NCBI GenBank assembly: GCA_023231105.1
Contig: JALNWB010000167.1
Coordinates: forward strand, 1-8,200
Source of the DNA: Ignavibacteriaceae bacterium
Lineage (GTDB): Bacteria > Bacteroidota > Ignavibacteria > Ignavibacteriales > Ignavibacteriaceae
Direction: 5' to 3'
DNA: 8,200 nt
Numbering within the stretch: the first letter of the stretch is position 1; each line of letters opens with the position of its first letter. A program made the position numbers and the translations under genes. Positions 1 to 6,436 of the stretch are shown here, piece after piece. The notes beneath the pieces were generated by a model. The model searched no databases, had not been told where the DNA came from, and saw only the letters and a program-made list of their open reading frames with translations.

Positions 1-596
1 ATACTCTTCTTGGGCAATATCTTCCTGCCGAACAAATCGTTCCAACCTTTGAACAATTTGCAGACGCAATTGCCTCCGGAATTTTCAGCGCTTCATTTAA
101 AACGGAAGAATTGCCACTGTTAATTTTAGAAACAGGTCGCGCCTTGGTTGATGACGCGGGATATTTACTTTCGACTGTGCTTGCAAATAAACGATTAGCG
201 GATCAACGCCGCGCAATTATTATTGATGCCGGTGTAAATATTTTGTTCACAAGTTTTTGGTATAAGCATAAAATTACTCCGGCGCAAGAAAGCGGTATGC
301 ACTCGGAAGACGTTACGTTGTACGGTCCGCTTTGCATGAACATAGACTGTGTAAGAGAAAGCATCGTTCTTCCACCGTTAAATAAAGGCGATCAGTTGGT
401 AATTGAATATGTTGGCGCTTATGATATGACTCAGTGGATGCAGTTTATTCAAATGCGTCCGAATGTTGTAATGATCATGGAAGATGGAACGGTTGAACTC
501 ATCAGAAAATCAGAGAATCTTGACTATTTGTTAGATAGAGAAGTATTGCCTGTGAAACTTAAAAAGTCCACAAAACAAAAGACCAAACACGTATGA
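1..596 (+). CDS. PLP-dependent decarboxylase, fold-type III (LysA/ornithine decarboxylase superfamily), C-terminal part; 5' end outside window
   Basis: The frame is open from the left edge (first full codon at position 3) to the TGA at 594-596, giving 197 visible residues. A TTG at 111 is internal and is not a start. The fragment matches the C-terminal half of group IV amino-acid decarboxylases. ETGR (visible residues 43-46) corresponds to the EPGR segment that helps hold the substrate carboxylate. GPLC (108-111) carries the active-site cysteine donated to the partner subunit, followed by Asp115. GAY (138-140) holds the conserved tyrosine near the PLP phosphate. The catalytic lysine lies upstream, outside the window. 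In diaminopimelate decarboxylases the residue after the cysteine is normally Glu (CESxD); here it is Met (CMNID), and EPGR is ETGR, so I do not call it lysA. The substrate is unknown: some basic amino acid or a specialised metabolite precursor. The last ten residues are Lys-rich. The stop overlaps the next gene's start as ATGA, implying translational coupling. Sure of the superfamily, unsure of the substrate. Confidence 0.85.
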   Translation, partial: TLLGQYLPAEQIVPTFEQFADAIASGIFSASFKTEELPLLILETGRALVDDAGYLLSTVLANKRLADQRRAIIIDAGVNILFTSFWYKHKITPAQESGMHSEDVTLYGPLCMNIDCVRESIVLPPLNKGDQLVIEYVGAYDMTQWMQFIQMRPNVVMIMEDGTVELIRKSENLDYLLDREVLPVKLKKSTKQKTKHV

Positions 597-2722
597 AATT
601 ATTTTTAGACGGGATATTTTTCTCTTACGCGCAGATTTTCTTTTCAAACAGAAGATGGTTTGGAGCCGCGATCTTAGCGGCTTCTCTTCTCTCTCCAGAA
701 ATCGGTTTGATGGGATTATTCGGAGCAGCTTTTTCAAACGGAATTGCCTACGCATTAAAGTTTGATAAAGAAAAAATAAGAAACGGGTTTTACGGATTCA
801 ACGGAATTCTTCTTGGCTCCGCTTCAACATACTTTTTTGCACTGAATTTGCAGCTCCTTTTGCTGATCCCTATTTTCATCATCATTACGTTTTTTATAAC
901 CGCGGTTTTGGAACATTATTTTGCAACAGCGTTTAATTTACCAGGACTTAGTCTTCCTTTCATTTTATCGCTTTATGTTTTTTTAGTATTTCTTGGCAAC
1001 TATTCTACGATGAGTGGCAACACTCATTTTCTGATTGATAAAACTTTTTTCTCATCAATGCCGGATGAAGTTTCTCTCTTCTTTAAATCTATTGCTTTGA
1101 TAATCTTACAGCCAAGCATTTCAGCTGGTATAGTTATATTAATCGCGATATTTTTCTTTTCACGAGTTCATTTTGTGTTTATGCTTATCAGTTTTGCTTC
1201 GGCAAGACTATTTCTTTGGTTGCTACTTCCTGAACTCGAAAGTTCTCTCTCAATGATCATCGCATTCAACTCACTTCTAACAGCCATAGCGTTGGGCGGA
1301 AGTCTTATAATTCTTTCTAAAAAAAGTATTTATCTAATCCTTCTTTCCTCTATAATGGTGGTTGTTTTTAGCGGATTTTTTCACAGAATCTTTTTAGATT
1401 CATCTCTTCCGATTTTAGTATTACCGTTTAACTTAATTGTTCTGACAACCATATATAGCTTAAAATTCAGACAAGAACAATCCGATTTAGTGCTGCTGTA
1501 TTTTGCTCCCGGATCGCCTGAAGAAAATTTTTATTATCACCAGACGAAACGAAAACGTTTTGAAAACTTTAAAGGTGTTTTTGCGGAACTTCCCTTTTTT
1601 GGCGAGTGGTTTATTCCGCAGGGATTTGACGGCGAAATAACTCACAAAGATGAATGGAAATATGCTTGGGACTTTGTGGTTACAGATAAAAAGGATTCTC
1701 AATTTTCCGGCGAAGGTTTAGAAACAAGCGATTACTTTTGTTTCAACCTTCCAATCATCGCGCCGCTCGATGGTGAAGTAGTAAAAGTTATTGATACTGT
1801 TGAAAACAATTTGATCAGTGAAGTCAATCTTGATCAAAATTGGGGAAACACAATTGTGCTTGCACACGAGTATGGATTATTTTCTGCTTTGTCGCATTTA
1901 GAACTTAACTCAGCTAAAGTGAAAGTCGGTGATTCAATCAAAAAAGGAGAACTGCTTGCAACGTGCGGTAATAGCGGTCGATCTCCGTATCCACATCTTC
2001 ATTTTCAATTTCAGTTGAGTGATAAAATCGGAGATAAAACTTATAAGTTTCCCATCTCCAGTTTTATTGCCAATTCACCTTCCGGTTATGTATTAAAGAC
2101 TTTCGACTATCCGGATGAAGATGAAAGTGTTCATAATGTTGAAATTGATGAGACCGTAAAGAACAGTTTTACTTTTACCCTTGGCGATATCGTCAAATGG
2201 AAATGTTCACTAGGCAAGAAGGATTTTTATGAAGTGTGGGAAGTAAAAGCTGATATCTATAATAATTTATTTATTCATTCTTCTACCGGAGATTCCGCCT
2301 TTCTCTATCAAACGGAAAAGGTTTTTTACATAACTAATTATACCGGAACAAAAAAGTCGGCTCTATACTATTTTTATTTATCTGCTTATCAAGTCCCGCT
2401 TTGCTTTAAAGATAATTTATTTTGGTCAGATGAATTCGCAGTTCCTTCGGTTTATGGATTACCGCTGCGAATGGCGTCGGAGCTAATTTTAAGTTTTAGG
2501 AATTATCTCTCCGCTCCCGGTAGTTTTACTTTTCACACGGATGAAGAAAACGATCATATTAAACAAATACTTTCCGATATTTCTTTAAGAGGGAAAGGAC
2601 CATTTTCGTTTTACAAGAAAGATTTATCCGGTATTATTTCTATTTCAGATAAAAAAAGATTTGAACAAATAGTTTATTCAATCAACAATAAAAAAGTTTT
2701 TTCAGCTACATTAGATTCATAA
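593..2722 (+). CDS. Urea-transporter (UT) domain fused to an M23/LytM peptidase-like domain
   Basis: This is a 709-residue fusion. Residues about 10-292 form a urea-channel domain with about ten hydrophobic segments. It shows the family's internal duplication: FNGILLG (69-75) and FNSLLTAIALGG (225-236) are the paired pore-helix motifs, while NLPGLSLPF (115-123) and LPILVLPFN (272-280) are the paired LPF signatures. UT proteins are trimeric channels for urea or small amides in the inner membrane. Residues about 340-475 resemble M23 zinc peptidases: H351, D360 in YAWDF, G393-E-V-V in the core strand, SALSH (H435) and PHLH (H468, H470). Metallopeptidases of this family cut peptidoglycan cross-bridges. 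Residues about 480-709 have no domain I recognise. The start ATG overlaps the decarboxylase stop (ATGA), and 9 bp separate the gene from the TPR gene. Known UTs are about 300-400 residues, so the extra length is the fusion. No frameshift is seen. Whether the peptidase part is active, and on which side of the membrane it lies, is open. Confidence 0.85.
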   Translation: MKLFLDGIFFSYAQIFFSNRRWFGAAILAASLLSPEIGLMGLFGAAFSNGIAYALKFDKEKIRNGFYGFNGILLGSASTYFFALNLQLLLLIPIFIIITFFITAVLEHYFATAFNLPGLSLPFILSLYVFLVFLGNYSTMSGNTHFLIDKTFFSSMPDEVSLFFKSIALIILQPSISAGIVILIAIFFFSRVHFVFMLISFASARLFLWLLLPELESSLSMIIAFNSLLTAIALGGSLIILSKKSIYLILLSSIMVVVFSGFFHRIFLDSSLPILVLPFNLIVLTTIYSLKFRQEQSDLVLLYFAPGSPEENFYYHQTKRKRFENFKGVFAELPFFGEWFIPQGFDGEITHKDEWKYAWDFVVTDKKDSQFSGEGLETSDYFCFNLPIIAPLDGEVVKVIDTVENNLISEVNLDQNWGNTIVLAHEYGLFSALSHLELNSAKVKVGDSIKKGELLATCGNSGRSPYPHLHFQFQLSDKIGDKTYKFPISSFIANSPSGYVLKTFDYPDEDESVHNVEIDETVKNSFTFTLGDIVKWKCSLGKKDFYEVWEVKADIYNNLFIHSSTGDSAFLYQTEKVFYITNYTGTKKSALYYFYLSAYQVPLCFKDNLFWSDEFAVPSVYGLPLRMASELILSFRNYLSAPGSFTFHTDEENDHIKQILSDISLRGKGPFSFYKKDLSGIISISDKKRFEQIVYSINNKKVFSATLDS

Positions 2723-2726
2723 GGAG
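2721..2726 (+). promoter_or_regulatory. Ribosome binding site of the TPR gene
   Basis: AAGGAG lies five bases before the ATG at 2732 and overlaps the TAA stop of the upstream fusion gene. It is the clearest Shine-Dalgarno sequence in the window. It fixes the TPR start and suggests reinitiation by ribosomes finishing the upstream gene. Confidence 0.8.
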
Positions 2727-2731
2727 AACCA

Positions 2732-3367
2732 ATGAAATCACCTAAAATATTCGCCACACTTTTAATCTTTATAACTTTTTCCGGTTTGGCGTTTGTAACG
2801 TTATCAAAAAAATCGGATGATATAATTTCTTCTACAAATCGTTCTATTAAATTTGAAGAGAAAAACGATTACAACAATGCCATTTCAGAACTACAGAAAA
2901 TTTATGATGCTAATTCCGGTAATTACATTTTGAACACACGACTTGGCTGGCTTTATTATAATAAAAAAGACTATCAGAAATCCAAAACTTATTACACAAA
3001 AGCACTCGCAATCAATAAAAACAGTATTGAAGCAATGCTTGGTTTAACACTTCCGCTATCAGCTTTGAATGATTGGGAAGCTGTTAAACAAACATATACT
3101 TCAATCCTTAAACTCGATGCGAATCATTACACGGCAAACTTACGGCTTGGACAAATATTCTTGAATAGCGGAGATTACCAGCAAGCAAAAAAATATTTGG
3201 AGAAAGCTTTCGTTCAATATCCTTCGGAGTATGAGCCAAATTTATCACTTGGTTGGACGCACTACTATTTAGGTGATAAACAAAAAGCGAAAGAACTTTT
3301 TACTTCCGCTTTGATGGTGGCGCAAAACGACTCACTCGCTTCTCAAGGATATGAGTTGGTTAAATGA
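2732..3367 (+). CDS. Tetratricopeptide repeat protein with N-terminal membrane anchor or signal
   Basis: This is a 211-residue protein. Residues 1-24 are a short basic start (MKSPK) and one hydrophobic stretch, without a lipobox cysteine or a convincing signal-peptidase site. It may be an inner-membrane anchor with the rest in the periplasm, or an uncleaved signal. Residues about 34-200 contain roughly five 34-residue TPR helical pairs: about 34-64, 65-98, 99-132, 133-166 and 167-200. The typical W/Y, LG and A spacing is visible in LGWLYYNKKDYQKSKTYYTK, LRLGQIFLNSGDYQQAKKYL and LSLGWTHYYLGDKQKAKELF. TPRs are protein-binding scaffolds; no catalytic residues are present. The start is fixed by AAGGAG at 2721-2726. 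The stop overlaps the start of the beta-barrel gene (ATGA), so the two are probably made together and may be partners at the outer membrane. Fold is certain; partner and role are unknown. Confidence 0.85.
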   Translation: MKSPKIFATLLIFITFSGLAFVTLSKKSDDIISSTNRSIKFEEKNDYNNAISELQKIYDANSGNYILNTRLGWLYYNKKDYQKSKTYYTKALAINKNSIEAMLGLTLPLSALNDWEAVKQTYTSILKLDANHYTANLRLGQIFLNSGDYQQAKKYLEKAFVQYPSEYEPNLSLGWTHYYLGDKQKAKELFTSALMVAQNDSLASQGYELVK

Positions 3368-4188
3368 AAAACGCTGTAATTATTTTTTTGTTTTTATCTT
3401 CAGCTTTGTGGGCTGATTCAACATTGGTCAGTCCTTCATTTTATTTTACTTACGGGAATTATTCCAGCAAAGACTTATCGAAGTCATATGCATTTTATAA
3501 CACTTCCGGGATAACAAAAAATTATTTCTTAACCGTTAATTACGACAACCTTCTGATCTCAGGAAAAGATTGGAATTACTTGCAACAGACATTCCTGGCG
3601 AGCAATTATTTGAATTTTTTTCCGTTCGGAGTAAAACTTACGTACGCTCATTTAAAAGGAGACTATTCTTATACTCCTTATCCATATACTTACAGCGATT
3701 ATACTAATCTTTATAATCTCGATCTTTTCTATTACAAGAACCTCTATTACTTAGGTTTTTCTTTCACATATCTTCACGCAAAAGGTAATCTCAATATAAA
3801 CGGATTAACCCAGCAAAATTCTTCGCAGCTAACACTGCGCTTTGAAAAAATAATTTCAAATGATCTTTTTCTTTCGATCAAGCCCAGTTATTCGCAAATA
3901 TCCGACGGCAGAAAATTGTATTCACTCTCCGGGAAATTTCATTATCTGCTTAGCTCGCAATTACTCTTAAAAGCCGGTGGGATGATCGGGAAAAGAGCTT
4001 ATTATTTTGATTCGGACTTACTTACAATTTATAACCAGGATTATACTCAAACTTCATTATATTTCGGACAGCTTGAATATTCTGTCTCCTCTTCGATAAA
4101 ACTTATTTCTTCGTACCAACGCACAAAGTTTCAAAATTATTCCATTAATTATTTTATCCTCGGTATAAAATCCAATTTCTTTTTCTAA
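3364..4188 (+). CDS. Predicted outer-membrane beta-barrel protein, Tyr-rich, function unknown
   Basis: This is a 274-residue protein. Residues 1-17 form a signal peptide (MKN, hydrophobic core, SSALWA with likely cleavage before Asp18). The mature part has no long hydrophobic helix but many alternating aromatic/polar stretches with turn residues (N, D, G, S) between them, as in transmembrane beta-hairpins. About 34 of 274 residues are Tyr, consistent with aromatic girdles. The chain ends in FFF, and a terminal aromatic residue is the usual mark recognised by the BAM insertion machinery. I cannot assign it to a named porin family. One possibility is a stand-alone relative of barrels that are often fused to TPRs (YaiO-like), since it directly follows a TPR gene, but I do not see decisive family motifs. 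It is the last gene of the packed run; 84 bp separate it from the next gene, with no clear terminator hairpin. Confidence 0.7.
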   Translation: MKNAVIIFLFLSSALWADSTLVSPSFYFTYGNYSSKDLSKSYAFYNTSGITKNYFLTVNYDNLLISGKDWNYLQQTFLASNYLNFFPFGVKLTYAHLKGDYSYTPYPYTYSDYTNLYNLDLFYYKNLYYLGFSFTYLHAKGNLNINGLTQQNSSQLTLRFEKIISNDLFLSIKPSYSQISDGRKLYSLSGKFHYLLSSQLLLKAGGMIGKRAYYFDSDLLTIYNQDYTQTSLYFGQLEYSVSSSIKLISSYQRTKFQNYSINYFILGIKSNFFF

Positions 4189-4272
4189 ATTTTCATCAAT
4201 TATTTCTGTGATTTTCTAATTTCAAGATGGAATAAAGATGAGTAGCAAGAGCTTAACAGATTGGACCCGGAT

Positions 4273-5172
4273 ATGTCTTCTCTAAAAGTATTGATCACCG
4301 GCGGCAGTGGATTGCTAGGACAATTCCTTAACAAAGAATTGGCAAACCATTTCAACATTTTAACAACGTACCATCAGCACATCGGGAATTGCGATAAATT
4401 TAATTCCGCTAAAATTGATTTAACTAACTTCAATTTGCTAACACAATTATTTGAATCGTTTAATCCAAGCGTTGTCGTTCATGCAGCCGCAATTTCAAAT
4501 CCAAATGCCGCAATGCTTTTTCCGCAAAAAGATGTTTATTCGATCAATGTAAAAGCTACTGAACATCTGGCAAAGTTGTGTGAAAAGCATTCCGCGAAAC
4601 TTATTTATCTTTCAACCGATTTGGTTTACGCCGGATACCGCGCTTCCTTGTTGAAAGAAGACGCTAAATTAATTCCGGTTTCTCTTTATGCGGAAACAAA
4701 ATTACTCGGTGAAATAAAAATTAAAAACATTTTTGATAACTATATTAATTTGAGAACTGCTTTGCTTTATGGATTAAGTTCCACTCACGCAACAAATCAT
4801 TTTCAAGAAATGTACGAAAAACTAAAAAGCGGAACATCTGTTTCGCTGTTTATTGATCAATACAGAACGCCGCTTGCTCTGCATGATGCAGCAAGAATTA
4901 TCCGGGAAGTAATTCAAAAAGATTTGAAAACTGAAACTCTCAACTTTGGTGGATTAGAACGTGTTTCCCGTTTTGAACTTGGAGATATTTTATGTCGATT
5001 GGCAAACCTTGATAAAAATCTTCTGAATAAAATTTCTTTAAACGATTTGCCGAACTATCCTGCCGTTGCCGATGTTTCTATGAATACGGACAAACTTCAA
5101 TCGTACGGAATAAAACAACAGACGATTGAAGAAGCTATAGTACATATTATGAAGTACGGTTCGCATAAATAA
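4273..5172 (+). CDS. RmlD-like SDR, NAD(P)-dependent sugar-nucleotide reductase family
   Basis: This is a 299-residue extended short-chain dehydrogenase from the ATG at 4273. A TTG at 4261 would add four residues (MDPD) with no better ribosome site. The N-terminal ATG places the nucleotide-binding strand correctly (SLKVLITGGSGLLG, G10/G13/G16). Further motifs are HAAAIS (70-75) at the end of strand 4, the active-site STD (114-116), the catalytic YAETK (Tyr139, Lys143) and DQYRTPLALHDAA (195-207), which resembles the substrate segment of dTDP-4-dehydrorhamnose reductases and their MAT2B-like relatives. Such enzymes reduce or otherwise modify sugar nucleotides in the cytoplasm using NAD(P)H. 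No rhamnose or other sugar-nucleotide genes flank it, so the symbol rmlD is not justified. No Shine-Dalgarno sequence is obvious. It may be transcribed separately from the upstream run. Confidence 0.85.
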   Translation: MSSLKVLITGGSGLLGQFLNKELANHFNILTTYHQHIGNCDKFNSAKIDLTNFNLLTQLFESFNPSVVVHAAAISNPNAAMLFPQKDVYSINVKATEHLAKLCEKHSAKLIYLSTDLVYAGYRASLLKEDAKLIPVSLYAETKLLGEIKIKNIFDNYINLRTALLYGLSSTHATNHFQEMYEKLKSGTSVSLFIDQYRTPLALHDAARIIREVIQKDLKTETLNFGGLERVSRFELGDILCRLANLDKNLLNKISLNDLPNYPAVADVSMNTDKLQSYGIKQQTIEEAIVHIMKYGSHK

Positions 5173-5211
5173 AATATCAATAAATTTTAATGGTCTCAAT
5201 ATTTTAAAGTA

Positions 5212-5306
5212 TGGATGAATGTTTGCATGGTTGTATGAATCAAGTTTTAATACAATATATAAATGTTCATTTTTTCCATTCAATCATTCACCCATTCATT
5301 CATGCA
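5212..5306. repeat. Pair of oppositely oriented degenerate tetranucleotide arrays
   Basis: The left arm, 5212-5243, reads as eight 4-base units: TGGA, TGAA, TGTT, TGCA, TGGT, TGTA, TGAA, TCAA. The right arm, 5275-5306, also reads as eight units: TCCA, TTCA, ATCA, TTCA, CCCA, TTCA, TTCA, TGCA, i.e. the same TGAA motif on the other strand. A 31-bp A/T-rich stretch separates them. The arms could fold as an imperfect long hairpin (about two thirds of positions pair in the simple register). The element fills most of the spacer between the SDR gene and nfo. No long reading frame is supported here; ORFs crossing it on either strand follow the simple repeat or shadow neighbouring genes. Confidence 0.7.
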
Positions 5307-5336
5307 AAAGTTTATTTTAGGATGAATAATGGTCAC

Positions 5337-5343
5337 AAAAGGA
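5337..5343 (+). promoter_or_regulatory. Ribosome binding site favouring the downstream nfo start
   Basis: AAAAGGA ends nine bases before the ATG at 5353. A competing AGGA at 5319-5322 lies six bases before an in-frame ATG at 5329, which would add eight residues (MVTKGNTN). Endonuclease IV proteins normally begin two to five residues before the first strand (LLGAHTS), which favours 5353. Confidence 0.5.
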
Positions 5344-5352
5344 AACACAAAC

Positions 5353-6207
5353 ATGACAACTCATCTACTCGGAGCCCATACATCAACACAAGGCGGAGTT
5401 TCGGCGGCAATCACCTTAGCTGAAAAACTCAATTTTACTGCTATCCAGATTTTCACAAAGAATAATAATCAGTGGAAAGGAAAAGTCTTAACGCAGAGCG
5501 AAGCAGATGAATTCAAAAGAAAACTTGCCGCCTCTGCCATAAAAGTAGTCGTCTCGCACGATTCATATTTAATAAACCTCTGCTCGTCAAAACCGGAGTT
5601 GCTGGAAAAATCGCGCGAAGCCTTTATTGATGAACTTGAACGATGCGAGATGCTGGGAATTCCTTATCTCAATTTTCATCCCGGTGCGCACGGGGGAATG
5701 GGGGAAGACGAAGGAATAAAATTGATTGCCGAATCTTTAAATCTCGCTCATCAAAAAACCAAAAACTACAAAGTTAAAAGTATGCTTGAGGCAACAGCCG
5801 GACAGGGTACTGCAATTGGCTATACGTTTGAACATCTAAAAAAAATTATTGGTCTGGTTGATGAGAAAGAGAGAATGTGTGTCTGCATAGACACTGCCCA
5901 CATCTTTGCCGCCGGTTACGACATTAAAAACAAAAAAAATTACAACAAAGCGATAAAAGATTTTGATGAAATAATCGGGTTGGATTTACTAAAATGTTTC
6001 CACATGAACGATAGCAAGAAACCTCTCGCAAGTAGAGTCGATCGGCACGAACATATCGGCAAAGGGTTTATCGGATTGGAAGGTTTTACAAATATTATGA
6101 ACGACAAACGCCTGCTTCACATTCCCAAAATCCTCGAAACCCCAAAAGGTAAAGAGCAGCTTGAAGATTTGGAGAATATCAAAACGCTACAATTGTTGTG
6201 TAAATAA
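5353..6207 (+). CDS. nfo: Deoxyribonuclease IV (AP endonuclease)
   Basis: This is a 284-residue protein from the ATG at 5353, against 285 for the E. coli enzyme. Endonuclease IV cuts DNA 5' to abasic sites in base excision repair, using a trinuclear zinc centre in a TIM barrel. All nine expected metal ligands are visible: H69 (VVSHD), H109 (NFHPGAH), E146 (MLEATAGQG), D180 and H183 (CIDTAHIFAAGYD), H217 (CFHMND), D230 and H232 (RVDRHEHIGKG) and E262 (ILETPKG). These are at the E. coli positions or shifted by one. The N-terminal LLGAHTSTQGG motif is the first barrel strand. The protein is complete and should be active. It is preceded by 180 bp of repeat-rich spacer, so it probably has its own promoter, and it converges with the surface-protein gene on the other strand. 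Confident call; only the start is uncertain (5329 is the alternative). Confidence 0.96.
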   Translation: MTTHLLGAHTSTQGGVSAAITLAEKLNFTAIQIFTKNNNQWKGKVLTQSEADEFKRKLAASAIKVVVSHDSYLINLCSSKPELLEKSREAFIDELERCEMLGIPYLNFHPGAHGGMGEDEGIKLIAESLNLAHQKTKNYKVKSMLEATAGQGTAIGYTFEHLKKIIGLVDEKERMCVCIDTAHIFAAGYDIKNKKNYNKAIKDFDEIIGLDLLKCFHMNDSKKPLASRVDRHEHIGKGFIGLEGFTNIMNDKRLLHIPKILETPKGKEQLEDLENIKTLQLLCK

Positions 6208-6213
6208 ATGTGC

Positions 6214-6233
6214 GGAATGCTCACGAGCATTCC
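6214..6233. repeat. Perfect palindrome (REP-like hairpin), copy 1
   Basis: GGAATGCTC (6214-6222) and GAGCATTCC (6225-6233) are perfect reverse complements around two bases. It begins six bases after the nfo stop codon. No T-run follows it directly on the plus strand, so it is not a standard intrinsic terminator, although it could stabilise the nfo 3' end. It is related to the palindrome at 6265-6284. Confidence 0.65.
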
Positions 6234-6264
6234 CTCCGAAATAAAAAAAATTTTCCATGTGTAG

Positions 6265-6284
6265 GGAACGCTCGAGACCGTTCC
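6265..6284. repeat. Imperfect palindrome (REP-like hairpin), copy 2; possible nfo terminator
   Basis: GGAACG (6265-6270) pairs with CGTTCC (6279-6284), and the inner TC and GA also pair, with one C/C mismatch. It matches the palindrome at 6214-6233 at 15 of 20 positions. On the plus strand GTTTTAAAT follows directly, so it could act as a weak intrinsic terminator for nfo. Confidence 0.5.
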
Positions 6285-6382
6285 GTTTTAAATACCACAT
6301 CACTTTTCTAAAGCGAAAAACATTTTTAGCTCCGCAGCAGCTTTCTGTTTATAGCATTTTAGAGAGAGCAATTATTTATTAC

Positions 6383-6415
6383 AAACCTCCACAGTTTTAA
6401 AAACTGCGGAGGTTT
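6383..6415 (-). terminator. Strong hairpin after the surface-protein gene, likely terminator
   Basis: AAACCTCC-A-CAGTTT (6383-6397) pairs with AAACTG-C-GGAGGTTT (6401-6415) around a three-base loop. In RNA from the minus strand the single odd pair becomes a G-U wobble, giving a fully paired 15-bp stem; on the plus strand it is an A-C mismatch. It lies 22 bases beyond the minus-strand stop codon. The U-tract after the stem is short and A-interrupted, so termination efficiency is uncertain. The rest of the 229-bp convergent spacer (6208-6436) holds the two palindromes above and an A8/T4 run at 6243-6254. I see no gene in it. Confidence 0.6.
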
Positions 6416-6436
6416 AAATTGCAGAAGGGATCAAGC

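Noticed and set aside
111..113. TTG as start of the first gene
   Set aside because: The frame is open to the left edge and the 36 residues upstream fit the decarboxylase fold, so this is an internal Leu codon.
531..755. Minus-strand ORF of 74 codons
   Set aside because: It lies opposite the decarboxylase end and the fusion start, has arginine-rich shadow composition and no recognisable motif.
1487..1702. Minus-strand ORF of 71 codons
   Set aside because: It is entirely antisense to the UT-M23 linker, with no domain or ribosome site.
4189..4272. Promoter or terminator between the barrel and SDR genes
   Set aside because: I found no convincing hairpin with a T-run, and no -33/-7 or -35/-10 pair I could defend in this A/T-rich spacer.
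4238..4285. 15-codon reading frame overlapping the SDR start (possible leader peptide)
   Set aside because: ATG and stop occur by chance at this length, there is only a weak GGA ribosome site, and the peptide has no attenuator-type residue run.
5212..5306. CRISPR array
   Set aside because: Units are 4 bases and degenerate, with no 20-40 base repeat/spacer alternation and no cas gene.
5038..5423. Small ORFs on both strands around the tetranucleotide arrays
   Set aside because: They translate the simple repeat and the edges of the SDR and nfo genes in other frames.
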